A stretch of DNA of 64,000 bases from Cyclospora cayetanensis (Eukaryota; Apicomplexa; Conoidasida; Eucoccidiorida; Eimeriidae). Shown here one piece after another: positions 26,201 to 38,693 of this stretch. The translations under genes were made by a program, and so were the position numbers. The stretch is from positions 1 through 64,000 of the forward strand of contig NW_020312070.1 of the NCBI RefSeq assembly GCF_002999335.1, read 5' to 3'. The notes under the pieces are model-generated. The model did no database searches and had not been told where the DNA came from. It saw nothing but the letters and a program-made list of their open reading frames with translations. The stretch's first letter is position 1, and every line of letters begins with the position of its first letter.

Positions 26201-29200
26201 GCGCTACAGAGCACCTCTACAGCTCGCCATGCAACCCTAAGCAGCACCCTAGACAACAAAAATAGCACTTCCGTGACCACAGCAACAGCCAGACATCCTG
26301 CCGCGGACGTTGAGGTTATCGACCGAGACAGCCGAGCCTTCTGGAGGCGTGTCGCTGAGGAGGAAAATGTAGTCGAAGAAGGCTTCTGTAAGGTCTTCTG
26401 GTTTCAGGCCTAGAGGCCCAACGCTTTGCCCGTACATGTCTCCGCCCTAAGGATAGACAATGCACCGATTCAGTCAGTTTACACCAGCTAATAGAGGGCG
26501 TCATAGATGGTGGGGGCTAAGGATTTCAGGCTGGTACCTGGATAAGGTACGCAACCGTGTAGTACGCCATATAAATGGTAGAGTCGCTGAGACTTTCGAT
26601 AAGGACAGGGTTATCCGTGTTGACGGTCCATGGAAGAAACGTGCCAAGTCCATAGCTCCTGCTGCAGGCCCATTCTTTGAGCCACGAAAGGACAAACGCG
26701 AATTGATGTTGCGCCTGGGGGCTAAACGCGCTGAAGTCCTCCCCAGAGATGTAGTCTTCCACCTGTTGTCTCCATTCTGCCTCCCCGTAACTTATGAACC
26801 ACTGCGGTAGGAGCCCTACGACGCACTCGTCGCCGCTCCTAGCCACGACCTTTTTCTCTGGCTCATAATACACGCACGCAGACCCCTCTTGGAGCAGCTG
26901 CTCCCGCACCAAGGCCTTAGCCTCCTGCACCTTTCGGCCAGCGAAAGGCCCAACCGTCATCACACCCTCATAGAACCCCCTGCGGTAAGCCTCCTCCTTA
27001 GCCTGCTGCAGTCGCTGCGTGTCCTTAGGCCCAGACACCCCGAGTTGCGCGCACAGCGTAGGCGCCGCCTGCCGACCAAGTCTGCAGCATCATCCCCCCA
27101 AACGAACACGCACAACACGCCACCTTCTCCACAAAAAAAAACCAGAGGAAGCACATAGTGCAGATGAAGGCTTCCACCAGCGGCACGCACACCAAGAACG
27201 GATAAAATAAGAAGGCATGTCGATGCAAGCGGCACCCCCCAACCCCCCCCAGACCCTCAGCGGGATGGCAAAGAGGCATGCAAACCACAGAAAGCACGCT
27301 TCCAGACACAGGATCACAGAAGATCAGGCTTTACTGCAGAAGGACGGACGAATAAAGCCTCCGAAAGATGCACAGAGAGCCAAATACACTAAGCAGAAAG
27401 GGGCTGTGGCAAGCTTCGCCGCGTTTTAGAATAGCGGTTGCTGCGAACTCCGCAACACCTGGTCCCCTAAATCCCAAACCCCAGCTAGAGAGTAATACCT
27501 CCAAATAATGTTGCGGCGTCCATTGACGTCGTTCTCTGGCTAGCCACTAACGCTTTAGCTCCCTCCTAGGCCCCCCACTGGGCTCTCTGGTTCCCCCGTG
27601 TTCTCCCCCTACACTGTGACACCCCTTCCTGCGTTTGGTTGCCCCTCTCTGCCAGGAAGCAGAAATGTTCTCAACTTACCCAGGCACCTCAATGATCTCA
27701 ACAGGCTGGAAAGGCAGCACCCATTCCTCCTTGATCCCATACAACTTGTTGAAGTATTCGATCTTGCTTCGGATGTACTCCAGAGTCGTGAAATCATCCG
27801 GAGAATCCGTAGGCACGCTCGTGACGACGCCGGTACCTGACAAATTAGCAACATACACACAGTGAAACTTTCAGGCCCCAAGCCGCAGATGAAGGCAGAC
27901 ATCATGGACACCCAAGGGCAGGAGAGGCGCTTGACTAGTAGTCCGCCATCACACAAGACAATTAGAGGGGCCTCTAAAGCTCTACAATCACTGCCTCCCT
28001 CCCTCGTTCTGTGTGCATGTATACATGTGTACTAATGTTCGGGTATGTAGATACACTCCCGTGTAGTACAAGAGCCAAGCAGACGAAAGAAATGCCACTG
28101 CCGTGTTCGCTCCCTGAGCTACTTGCTGTGGAGGGCTGTCCGACCTTTTTCAAGAGAAATGGTTTGCATAGGCAACGCGAAGACCGTGTCGTAAGAAGCC
28201 AGAGGGGCAGCAAGAGGCAGGCCCAACAGAGCCTGTCCAGACACCCGGTGTAGGCAGTGTGGTGTTGGCAGCTCATCTGCTCCGCCGGAAGCCTCCAGTG
28301 GCATCAAACCCTAAACACACATAATTTCGTTCCGCAAAACGTAGGGCTGAAGCTACAAGCCTCTGTGCGCCTTAAGGGCACGCCGAACAGTGATATGACT
28401 GAGGGGAAGGGGGGGGAATCGCATCAGGGAAGCTTGAAAGGTAGTTCTCGAGAAGATCTACGCTGTAGGACCTGGTATGCCATGTTGAGTGCGGATCTGT
28501 GGGAGCAGATGAAAGCCACATTGCAAGCCGCAAGGGCCTCCTCGCGCGTCATTATGTGCTCGAGAGTATCCGCAGCCTTTGAGGCCGCCGCTGCTGCTGC
28601 GAGCTTCTCCTGTAGCGTTGGCTGCTGTCGCTGCTCCTGCTGCTGCTCCGCCGTGGCAGACACTCTAGACTTTTCAAACGCCAAGTATACGCCATACCTG
28701 CCCATACAAGCAAACCCCGAGACGTCCGCTAGGGAAAATGTTGATTTTGACGGCTTGGGGGTGAGAGGAGGGGCACTGATGGCGCACATTGCACGCGCAG
28801 GCTGCGCGGCCAGCGGCAACAGCAGCCACAGCATTTCCAAGCAAGCACAGGAGCACGCTCTGCAGTACCAGCAACAGCACAACTTACTCTCCTTCGGGAA
28901 GAACATAGCAGTTCGTCTGTCCATACATGGTTTCGGGCCTCAACGTCGCTGCCACAAGGAAGATTTGCCTGCTCTGCCCCTCATTGGTGCTACTGTGCTT
29001 CTCCCAGGCCGCTTTGAACTCAGCATGGGGGGCATGTGAAGCATCCATTTGCTCAGTCTTAATGCGCATCTTTATCAACGTATACTCCTGAGGACCGATG
29101 CCCTCTCCACTGAGCCTATCGTGGTCTGCACAGGCCTGTAGCTCGCGACGGCTAATCACTGTTGGCCTGGTTCCGAATGAAATTTTCCCCGCCGCCTGTA

Positions 29201-30818
29201 GAATTTTAAAAGTTGAGAAGGAAATGCCACAAGGGCAGGGAAAAAAGATGAACATTGTGACATACAGGGTAAGACGTAGCCAGCCACACGGAGAAGGCAG
29301 AAGAGGGCAGAGACAGATTCTCAGAAACATGATCAGCTGTAAGATGGAAGAACAAAAACAAACGAAGAGAGGTACATAATGGCGGGGAGGCGAGGGGGCA
29401 CGCAGAGGGAAGCACTCTCTTCACGAAAGCCCCCGAAAACGCCAGCGACATGCGGCGCTATACACTCTGGGAAAAGGGCTGAACAGGGAGTGGATCAACA
29501 GAATGTTAGCGTCAGAGAATGGATCCTCGTCCTTCGTGAAGAGTCTGGCGTGGATGCGCGACTGACCATGAGTTTCATGAACTGCCAGCGAACAAAGGCC
29601 GAGTAGAAAGGATTTCTGTCTGTCGTGATGAAGGAACGACGCCAATCTACTGCGACACCCAGGCGTATCAAGTTTTTCTTGCACCTGCGCAAGACATCTC
29701 TTAAATAAACCCCATAGTCCATACATACATGGGCCCCTACAGATACTATGGTGAACGCACCTCATGACCTACTCCTAGGTTGGCAACAATCAACACTCGT
29801 CGGCGCTGAGCCACACGCGCTAGTCTTTGAATTCTACACTCAGCAGTTACCTTGGGGGAAAATAGTCGAGCCAGTAATTGGCATCTGCGAAGCGTGCAAT
29901 TTCATCCTGAGGAACCCCCAAGGCAGCCATAATCTCCCACTGGCTCTTCTGCGGGCAAGGAAATGCACACCTCACAAGGAAAATCTATAAATCCCAAGCC
30001 AGAAAAACATTTTGCTCGCTGATGCTGCATAAGAACAGGACGCTCTAGAACTTCTGTACGACGAAGAGAGTGGTTAATCTTCGAGGTGTAGAGGCTTGTC
30101 GAAGGCCTCACCAAACCCCCCGTTTTGGCCACCAATTTGGACTTGGCACTGCTGAACTTCGTGGGATCAGACGATCCACCTTCCTCCTAGGCAGTACGCA
30201 TAGCTCCATACACCCGAAAGCGTGTGGCGTGTGTAGCAAATAGCTTTACCTGCTGCTAAAGTTGGCTCTCGTGGCGTGCAAGTCAGCGCCAATAACTGCA
30301 CTAGCGAGTCCTGCAAAGAAGTAAGCCTTGCAAACGTGGAGCTACCGAACCTGCTGGTCTTCCTTTTTGTCTTCCTGCAGCTCATGCTCCTTCTTCTTTG
30401 CTTCAATTTCCCTCTTCAGCCGGTCGGCGCATGCCAAGATGGGCATCCCCGTGCAGTGGAGCGCGAAAGGCCACAGAACGTTCTTTCCTCTCAGGCGGTA
30501 GTATCGAGCCAGAAACTCCGCCTTGCAGAGGGTAAAACCATGCCCGAGATGCAGCAGGCCATTCATATACGGGTAAGGAAACGAGCAAAAGAACTTGTTC
30601 TTCACGGAGGAGCCATTGCAAGGCTCAGAATCCACAAAGCGAGGACGCCTCAGTGAGCACACGTCAACCTCGTACGGGCGCGTTTTGTCCCACAGCCGCT
30701 GAACATCCTCCTCTATCCGCATTAGCTTGTCACGCCGCACAAAGGAACCCCCACTCGCGGGGAGGGCCCCCGACGGGGGGGCCCCCGATTTCGCTTCGGA
30801 GGTACCAGTATGAGGCAT
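23217..30818 (-). CDS. Leucyl-tRNA synthetase, cytosolic (archaeal/eukaryotic) type
   Basis: Charges tRNA-Leu. ATG at 30818. Exons in order: 30351-30818 ([16 protein letters not shown], the class I HIGH motif); about 30170-30113; 29851-29948 ([10 protein letters not shown]...WLDYFPP); about 29740-29570 ([16 protein letters not shown]); about 29195-28890 ([24 protein letters not shown]; the editing domain begins); about 28705-28440; about 27845-27680 ([16 protein letters not shown]); about 27045-26530 ([30 protein letters not shown]); about 26440-26300; about 26010-25855 ([19 protein letters not shown]); about 25590-25410 ([11 protein letters not shown], the KMSKS loop); about 25170-24990; about 24790-24590; about 24440-24280 ([13 protein letters not shown]); about 24150-24005, with a Lys/Gln-rich insertion; about 23750-23565; and a last exon ending at 23217. 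About 17 exons; several boundaries are approximate. All catalytic signatures are present. Confidence 0.93.
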
Positions 30819-33092
30819 TGTCGACACAAAGCGAAAGGCAACGGATATTCACAAGGAAAGGAAGACGAAGGCAAGCAGGCATGCGGGACGCGGAAGGAGG
30901 CTCGATACAGACACGAACAGAGAGGCAGAACTTACTCCAGAGGGAGGGAGCCACAGCCAGCAGCTGCTGCTCTGTGAGGTGCGAACCTTTTAAAATTTTA
31001 ACGCCAAGCTCATTTATTCATCAGAAGTTACTTACGAGCAAAACAAATCTGGCTTTCTCACAAAGACCAAGGGAAGATGCATGCAGAGATGAAGTGAATG
31101 AGGCTCCGAGCATGTGGGGTCCTGCAAAGTACTCTTTTTGACCTATCTTTCAGCTCTAATATGTTCTCGCAAATCAACATATGGACATTTATCTGGTTCA
31201 ATCGAATATAAACCGATGGAAGCGCCTGGTTCTTGATCGGCACTCAGCCAATCGGCAGAATGGACCCAGCGTTTCGCAACGTGAGGACTTCATTTTTTAA
31301 AAAAAACCGAAATACACGAGCCATGAATGGACGATAAAAAGGCAAGAACTGTTTGTTGCAATGAGCTGTCCCAATTTTACCGCCATTTTCTGCTGGCGAG
31401 AATCGTGTCTCTTCTAAATTCCCGAGGAGCGTGCGTAAGCTTTAAGTGATTCAGCAATAGGCTGAACAGCTTAGGGGAACAGCATATCTCATGATATTGA
31501 GGGCTTATATTATCTAAGGAAGCACATAATGTGAAATAGGGGATTTCTCACTAGTTAAGAAGAGCTGGTGTCCGAGAAATTTGGTTGAATTACGCAATGC
31601 TGTGAGCCGTATACATTATTGGCTTTTCTGCAAACCCAATACCTGGGTGCCGTGTGACAAATCGCTTTGAGGATCGGAGCTAAATGGGCGGTTACAGAAT
31701 TACGGATTGAAACGTAGCCCTAGAGCTTCCATAGGGAAATACGGGGCTGCGAGACAGCACTTGCCCATTAGAACATTAACCAAAATTCACTGTACTACGC
31801 GAGTGAGGTGCAAGGCACTTTTCCCTCTAAGCGCATCTAATATAGATTCCCGTTTCTCTCCTTCAGGGAATCCTCCAACTTCGGAGTGGAGTGCAGCTAC
31901 CCCTTGCCATTAATAGGCGCAGCAGTAGCAAAATAAGTATGTGCAGAACGAATCACTTTCTACACAACGCCGCTGCTGTGAGCTGCTCTTCTTTGTTATT
32001 CTTTTTGAAAATACCCTCCTGACGCGTTTCTTTATGCAGTATATGGAAATTTCGTTGCTTGCCGGCATTCTCTGATTCCCGAAGCACCGCCATGTGCGTG
32101 AAGCATATTTGCACACATTTGGAAATCTTGCATATCCCATGCGTTATTTTGGATCCAGAAAATAGCAGAATGCTTTTGTTCTGTGTGCGTATTACTACTG
32201 CACTAAAATTCTTCATCTTTCACAAGAGATTATTCAGTATGCAAATTGTTCACCTAAATGCTCCTCGCAGTAAAATAGTATGATAGAGGTCATCAATCCT
32301 GGGACTATGAAATGCTTATTTTGGGATGTCCTTGAAAAGTCTTGTTGACCATTGTGCGAAATCTGTTTAGTATGACGGTCGTACAGCACTTCAACGGTTC
32401 ACATCTTTCACTAGATTGCTTGCTTCCACTCTTCCCTTTTATTTCTTGTCAAGCAACGGGGGATGTCCTATTGGGTACTAGGCTGAGATAACACACATAT
32501 CTGCAGGTCAAGACTTCATTCCTGTAAAGTCTACGGGGATATGTTTCATAATTTTTTTAGTCACAGCTAATAAGCTCACACCGCATTTCGCGCGAGTATA
32601 CAAACATTCACAGGCACAGCATCAGTGAGGGCTGGGGGAGCTGCCGAATAGGAGTGAATCGATCAAGGGAAAGAAGTTTGCTGTTGGCTTTACCCAATGC
32701 CTTCCTCTAAGGGTCATGAGCACATCAGCAGGAAAGAGGGAAACCTCGGGTATTTCAACAGTCGGAAGTAGAGGCTTCAAGACCATCCAAACGACAATGA
32801 AGAAATCGTTTGTCCTCCCATAAACTTGGATCAATGTTAGCATGCGCCCCTGTAAAGCGTAAAACGTAGAGTTCTAGTGGCTCTTACACCCACTAAGGTA
32901 CCCTGCTGCTTCACAAATGGGTGCCTGTAAAGTCTTTTTTAACGCAGCTCCAAGCATCTAGACTCTGAAACATTGTTGGAAGCAATGTATCTATACACAC
33001 GAACTCGTACTGTATCCCACACCGCAAATTTCAGGCTTCAACATACAAGTAGAACCTTTGTGGAGCAGCAGAGGGAGGAAAGGTAATTGGGT
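30819..33092. other. Long intergenic region
   Basis: About 2.3 kb between the LeuRS start and the next plus-strand ORF. It carries the LeuRS promoter on its left. Base composition shifts here from GC-rich and repeat-laden to AT-richer and nearly repeat-free. No coding frame of convincing length or character was found. Confidence 0.45.
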
Positions 33093-33443
33093 ATGCCAGC
33101 ACCAGGATACTCATCCAGAGACCGAGGTCGTGTTCAAGATTTAAATGTCTTCTGGTATGTGTCTACATATGAGTGGAGGATTGCTTCATCCGCTTGTCAC
33201 TTCGTCACTCATCTAGCCAGTTTTGCGTTAGCAGGCGTGATTCTGTATACTGCGGCATGGTATATACCATCTGTTCAGGGTGATGACGAATCGGAGCTGC
33301 AGTGTCCCACCGCTCACCCAGAACACTCTCCCTTGCAAGATCCGAGAAGAAAAATAGTGACACATTATCCAAGCTTCGAGATACCTACTTTTCCTGCACA
33401 CGCCTGCGGAATCGACGAAGAGTTTTTTCTTCCCAGCATGTAG
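33093..33443 (+). CDS. Possible small single-anchor membrane protein
   Basis: An unspliced ATG frame of 116 residues. One hydrophobic segment (SFALAGVILYTAAWYI) lies near residues 48-63, followed by an acidic, Pro-rich tail with two Cys. It sits just upstream of the decayed SAG locus on the same strand. It has no recognised family and could be a chance frame or one exon of a larger gene. Confidence 0.25.
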   Translation: MPAPGYSSRDRGRVQDLNVFWYVSTYEWRIASSACHFVTHLASFALAGVILYTAAWYIPSVQGDDESELQCPTAHPEHSPLQDPRRKIVTHYPSFEIPTFPAHACGIDEEFFLPSM

Positions 33444-33777
33444 GGGGCAGTATGGAGCACAGGGAATAGTAGCAGGTAACTTGCAATTAAAACAACAAAA
33501 TTACCGAGCAAATGCAGGAGATCTGACACGAGGGGCTCAAATTACAATGCGTTACTTTTGTTATAGAGGTGCTTCTTGCCGAACGCCCGCCGTGTGACTT
33601 TTTGTGCTTGAGTTCGCCATGATCTACGAGTCCAGGTAAACGCCTCCCCCTCACTGGAGTAGTGGCTCACGCTTTACCATTACCACAGCTACCTGGTGCC
33701 TTGCTTCCTCACTTCCAATATTCTCCCGCTTGTGCTGGTATTGCATTAAGTGTGGCTTTTCTTCCAATCCTGCCATC

Positions 33778-35204
33778 ATGCAGCAGTTTTGTCTGTAAAT
33801 ATCTCAAATCTGCCTTCTCGCTTGCTGTGCTGGCCTCATCGCTTGCACGAGCTCCACCGGCTTGTCTAGAACAAATCCACTCCGCAATGTCAGAACCCAT
33901 CAGCAACAGCACAGTATCACCACTGGATCTGCAAGCTTTTCCGATGTTCTTACCGCGCCTGCGACGGAAGATGCAACCACAGGTGAACTCTCTATCTTAT
34001 AGCAGCCATTAGCTGTGTTTCAGGAATAGTGCGAAAATATACCCTCATACACGACCTCCTACTCCATTTGCTTTAGCTTATTTAACTGATTTGTTTCTGC
34101 TGCCTTTTGTTTTCACATAGTGGCAACACTCCTGATTCACCTCCTGGGCTTATTTAGCGATCGTCTACTTTTCCGTGCCGCTAACGGCTCACCTGCCTTG
34201 TAGTGCGGCGTGCCCGCCAGAGCCTCGAATATGCCCCTACTGCGTGGGGTGTAATTTGCCAAGGAAATTTTTTTTTGCTGCGTCTTTATCTTCAGCGTGT
34301 TCGGCTGCTATCAACAGCCTTCGGACCACGAACCTTACGCCAACAACCCCGTTGGCTACGCTTGAGAGTGATACCCAAGCAGAAGAGGCTAAAAGTACTG
34401 CAATAGCACTTGCAGGGGAGAAAGACAAGTGTGAAAAGGGGGCAGAAGCGGTGGCGTCGAATGACGTAAGCAGATGGGAGAAATACGGGTAAAAGAATCG
34501 TAAAATAGCACCCTCAAATCGCGTCAAAGCAAATGCAACAGCCGTTTTGATGTGTCCGCAGCACCGTGGTCTTAGCATCTCCTTCGACTCAAAAACAACT
34601 TGCAACTGTCCAGCCATGCTTTAGGCTTCCTACACAACGGGGCCTCAGCATCTCCAGTCGTAAGTCCTCATCCTTGCCCCTGTACTTTCACGTATTCCTG
34701 CTTGCTGGTATCGATGCATTTTCAAGCTAATTGTTTCGTTGTGACTGCACAGAAGCAACTTCGATGCAGAAAATGGCAATTTTACCGTTTGGACGGCTCC
34801 ATTTGACAATGTGAATGCCAGCAATGTCGCATTCGTGATGTGGAACGGTAACGCGAAAGTAAGCTGTGTCTGGTCTACAGACTGTTCAGAAGCGCATAAC
34901 GTTCTGTAGTGCGCGTTTGAGGCGGAGATTCAGGACGGGGCTCAGCCTTTCTTGTAAGCTTTGGGCAAAGAGTCCTAGCTTCTACAATTGGCGGTCGCCC
35001 ATCCCAGGTGTCTAGCAGAGAAACAGCCTCTTAAGGACTTTTGAATCGAGGAAAACACGAGAAAGAGTTTGTTTCTGTTTTGTATGGCTGCTCAGGAGTG
35101 AACTCTACAACGCTCTTTTGCAGCGCCAAGCTGGCTCGGCGTCTGCAGTGGCCCCTGGCATCACTGCTGTGCTTCTCTTTTTCTTACTGACTATGTTTAA
35201 TTGA
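33778..35204 (+). pseudogene. Decayed Eimeria-type SAG surface antigen (copy 1)
   Basis: Cysteine-rich, GPI-anchored SAG family, whose members fold like CAP proteins. Exons read: about 33778-33982 (hydrophobic leader with CAGLIACTSS), 34296 to about 34465 or 34488 (CSAAINSLR, then KDKCEKGAEA), about 34563-34660, 34753-34953 (APFDNVNASNVAF, STDCSEAHNVL) and 35096-35204, which encodes the GPI tail (GITAVLLFFLLTMFN). Two lesions are visible. The only ATG in the leader frame is followed six codons later by TAA at 33796, and a TAG at 34907-34909 falls inside the conserved block, after HNVL. Downstream of each stop the frame remains open to the next correct splice site, so the decay looks recent, or it reflects sequence errors. 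The middle exon is the least certain. Confidence 0.75.
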
Positions 35205-36065
35205 AAGTAATATGCATCCACGCTGCTTAATGTAAAATGCAGTCTCGCAACGGAGACCAGCGGACTATAGCACCTACCCGAAAGGCTTCGACCCAGCGCC
35301 TTGTATTATCCCTTTGTTTTGGGTATTGAGTCCAATAGCGACTCGAATAATTCATATACCCTCCCTTGTAGTCTTTTTATCTTGGGTGTACTAATGGCAG
35401 GTAGAATCCCAGCTGGCAGATTTATTGTTTGTCCACAACGCGCACTATTCACGGATATTGAGGGACAATATCCAGCTATACAAGACTTCTAGGGTTTTTC
35501 TATACTCGTTCCATAAGGGGTGCAGACTGACAGGAAGGAGAGTTCCTGACTGAAGGCCAAAACAGCATCGACAGGTGTGGAGCCAGCGCTGCCACAAGAT
35601 TTTAGGTAAGAGCCGGCGCCAGTTAGCTACTAAAGGTCACAAACAGCGATATATAACACGGTGCGAGTGATCAGTTATGGCAACACTGCGTGCTCACTTT
35701 GTGCGAATGCCCAGCATTTGCCAGATCTAGGTGCTGCCAACTGATAGAGCACTACAGCTGCCACGAGGCAGGACGACAGGCGGCGGAAACACATATTTCA
35801 TCAGCGAACAGGAGAATACAAATAGGAGCCACAAGATTTGGACACCAACAGGCAGCTAGCTACAACTTTTGTCGTTATGGGTGGGGTGGAATTCTAGGTG
35901 GTGCGTGCCGATGCCGGAACAAGGCGCTACCCTGTGGCACTTCAAATTGGAATAGCTCACAGAAATTATCTGAATAAACCTCATGCATCTCGATCCTTCA
36001 GCGCCATTGTTTTTGCGACTGTGCTCGGCTATGGTATATCGCGTTTCAGATATTTTTTCGCCGCA
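35205..36065. other. Spacer between the two SAG copies
   Basis: About 860 bases. Short open frames only. Nothing supported. Confidence 0.4.
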
Positions 36066-37518
36066 ATGCTGCAGCTACCGCTTGTCTTCGGTGCTGGCCT
36101 CATTGCCATGTACGGCAATGGAGGGCTTGCAGAGGCACTTTCAAATAGTTCTGCCTCTCATATGGGGCAAACTAAAGGTGCCGACGAGCTTCCGGGGACC
36201 GAAGCATTGATGAAGTCTAAGCTTATTGCTGCCATTGGAGCCGAAGCAGCAACCGACGGTAAATCGAGGGCCCCCTCAGGATTGCGTTTTCTCCATATCC
36301 CATATTGCTGTGTTGTTTCATAATTTCTTCATACAAAATCAAAGCTCCTTACTCTGGTGTATCGCAATACCTTGAATTCTATGCAACACATTCGCTGCAG
36401 GTGTGTCAGCTAATGCCTTGTTTGGCGTAGTATGAGTGAAGCCAAGTGAATGCGTGTTTCTCTATGAATGCGGCTTCGTGACACAAAGTACGCTGCTTAT
36501 GTCTGAGACATTATTTCCCGGTGATCGCAGAATAGCTTTTGTATGGCTTCTTCACCGTGCTTGGCCGCTCTGAACGAACTTCGGACCAAGGATCTTTCGG
36601 CAGATGCCTTGAAAGGCCCTACAAAGGACGAAAAGAGTGAAAGCAGCACTGTAAGCAACGTAATTAGCCTTGCTGGAACTAACCGAAGGAAATGTGAGAC
36701 TGGAGCAAAAGCAAACACACAGAAGGTGCGCCCCGCGGAGACAGCCGTACAGGATGAACTGGACTCTGCAGAGGATACTAGTAAAATTGCCCCTTTTGTA
36801 ACATGCGCTATGCTCCTCTGTAGAATTATGGTATTGTTATACCCGTCCTCTTTTCTACGGTCTTTGATTGCCAAGCGCTATTTGAAGAATCCTATTCTTC
36901 CGGATTGAAGTATCTCAAGTCGTAAACCATGCCCGCCAGGCCCAGGGACTGCGATTCGCAGCGCAAATGGACATACTGCTATTTATATTCCTATCACAGC
37001 AAGACAACTTTTGCCCTGTAAATGCGTTTGTGCTCGGTTGCCCGGTCGGCTTTACAGGAAAAATTTGGACCCGAAAAAAACCTTATACGATATTACGAAG
37101 AGCCCTTTTGACAATGTTTCTGCGAGCAATGTACCATATATGATATCAACTCAAGACAATCAGGTGTCATGTGCCGTGACCAACAACTGCGACGCTGGGC
37201 GCAATGTTCTCTATTATGCATTTAAGACAAATCTAAAGTCGAAGGAACCTTTCAGGTGGGGCTTTCTTCTTGATCGAAAAGCTTCGGCACAAAAGCAGCA
37301 AGTTAAGCAGGTGATCTCCTACCTCTTCAATCATCGATATTCCCCTCCGATATTACAAAAAGTGTCTTTCCGTTGCTTTGCTGTTGATCGTGTTTCTCAA
37401 TTCTGCCCGCTATCAAGCGCTCTTAGCCCGTCAGCCAAAAGCGGTCGCGAACTCGGCGATCAGCCCGTCCATTGCCACTGCCCTGGCATCCTTCGCCGTT
37501 CTGTTCACTTACTTTTGA
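36066..37518 (+). pseudogene. Eimeria-type SAG surface antigen with damaged splice acceptors (copy 2)
   Basis: Paralogue of the upstream SAG. The leader exon starts at ATG 36066 (signal peptide MLQLPLVFGAGLIAMYG) and ends at about 36253 with donor GTAAAT. Exon 2 reads CLAALNELRTKDLSAD and ends RKCETGAKANTQK. A later exon from about 37058 reads SPFDNVSASNVPYMIS and NNCDAGRNVL. The final exon gives a GPI-type tail (PSIATALASFAVLFTYF) with stop TGA 37516-37518. Against copy 1, the exon-2 acceptor context TTCAG|CG is here TTCACCG, and the last acceptor CTCAG is here CTCAA. Joining through the nearest usable AG breaks the frame. The conserved Cys after NVL is Tyr. It could still be expressed if other acceptors are used, so I call it probably, not certainly, dead. 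Confidence 0.65.
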
Positions 37519-38693
37519 GTCCTTGGCATGCTCCCGGAGTAGGAAAAGCTTTGCAAAGGCCGTTTCGGCTATTCTTGGCATAGCCTTCTCCGGACAGTTC
37601 AGTGCACGGATGCGACGACGCGTGTGATATAATGTCCCAGCATCTCGATTTTATACAGTTGCTGTGTTGGGGGAATCAAATGCCATTTTGAACCCTGCCA
37701 CAGGCCTGCTACAAGACCAGTTTTTGGTATTCATATACGATGCTATATCGGACTAGGCTTATATCAGAGAGTACTCGTCTACTTTTTGTTTCCGAACCAT
37801 ATTATTCTTTTTAGCATATCCTATTTCGCAATTCACGCTAAGTAGACCTGCGATTGGAAGAGGGTAAGGATGAAATATAAGGCGCTGCCGAGTCTCATAA
37901 GATGCTGCTGGGGTGTCTGCAAATTTTTGGTGAGCTTTGTCTGCTCAATTTTCGGGCAAACAGGCCGATCTGCACTTTACCGGCAATTTATGAGGACTGT
38001 GGCACCGTATTGAAAACCACCTATTAGCGCCCTACTACACTAAGGTAAGCAACACATGCAAGCATATCTGAATAGGGAGACCCAATAAAACGACCTTGTG
38101 AATAGTGGAGCAGGCCCTATATGCAGTCCCCAGGATGACTCGACGTAGATCTGACTTCGGCGCCAGCTGCACCGGCGTGGGCCGGATGCACAAATGGCAT
38201 TAAGGTAGCTAGATAGAGTTAGTCATGGGGTTCAAGTGTACAAAGTTTGCCAGTTTGCTTTGTAGCTGTATAGGGTATTCTAAAAGGTGCAGCACATTCT
38301 ACTTGTTCACACTGTCGAGTGATTGCAGCGCACGAAGGCCTCATGAAGAACTGGCGAAATCGTACTGAATGTATGTAAAATTTGGCAAAATTGATCTGTA
38401 GTGGTGTTGGCGTGCGTGAGAAGCATTATTTGGGGGGTCGATATGCACTAGCACAGATACACCCGGCTGGCAAGCCACAATGCATGCAAAAGGGCACGAC
38501 GAGCTGACCCCTGACATACTGAAGAACTTATTCCATTGAGTAAAGTTGTTGTCTGGGAGAAAGTCTTTTAGCAAAGGCAAATTGGTCCTGCTTCAATATT
38601 GGGTAGGATGTGTTTATCGTTTGGCGCAATGCACATTGGTACTTTGGTCGGCCTCAGGAGGCTGTGAGGCTTTATTTCAAGTACCTCAGGAAG
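37519..38693. other. Intergenic region upstream of HPPK-DHPS
   Basis: About 1.2 kb, no supported gene. The HPPK-DHPS promoter should lie at its right end. Confidence 0.4.
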
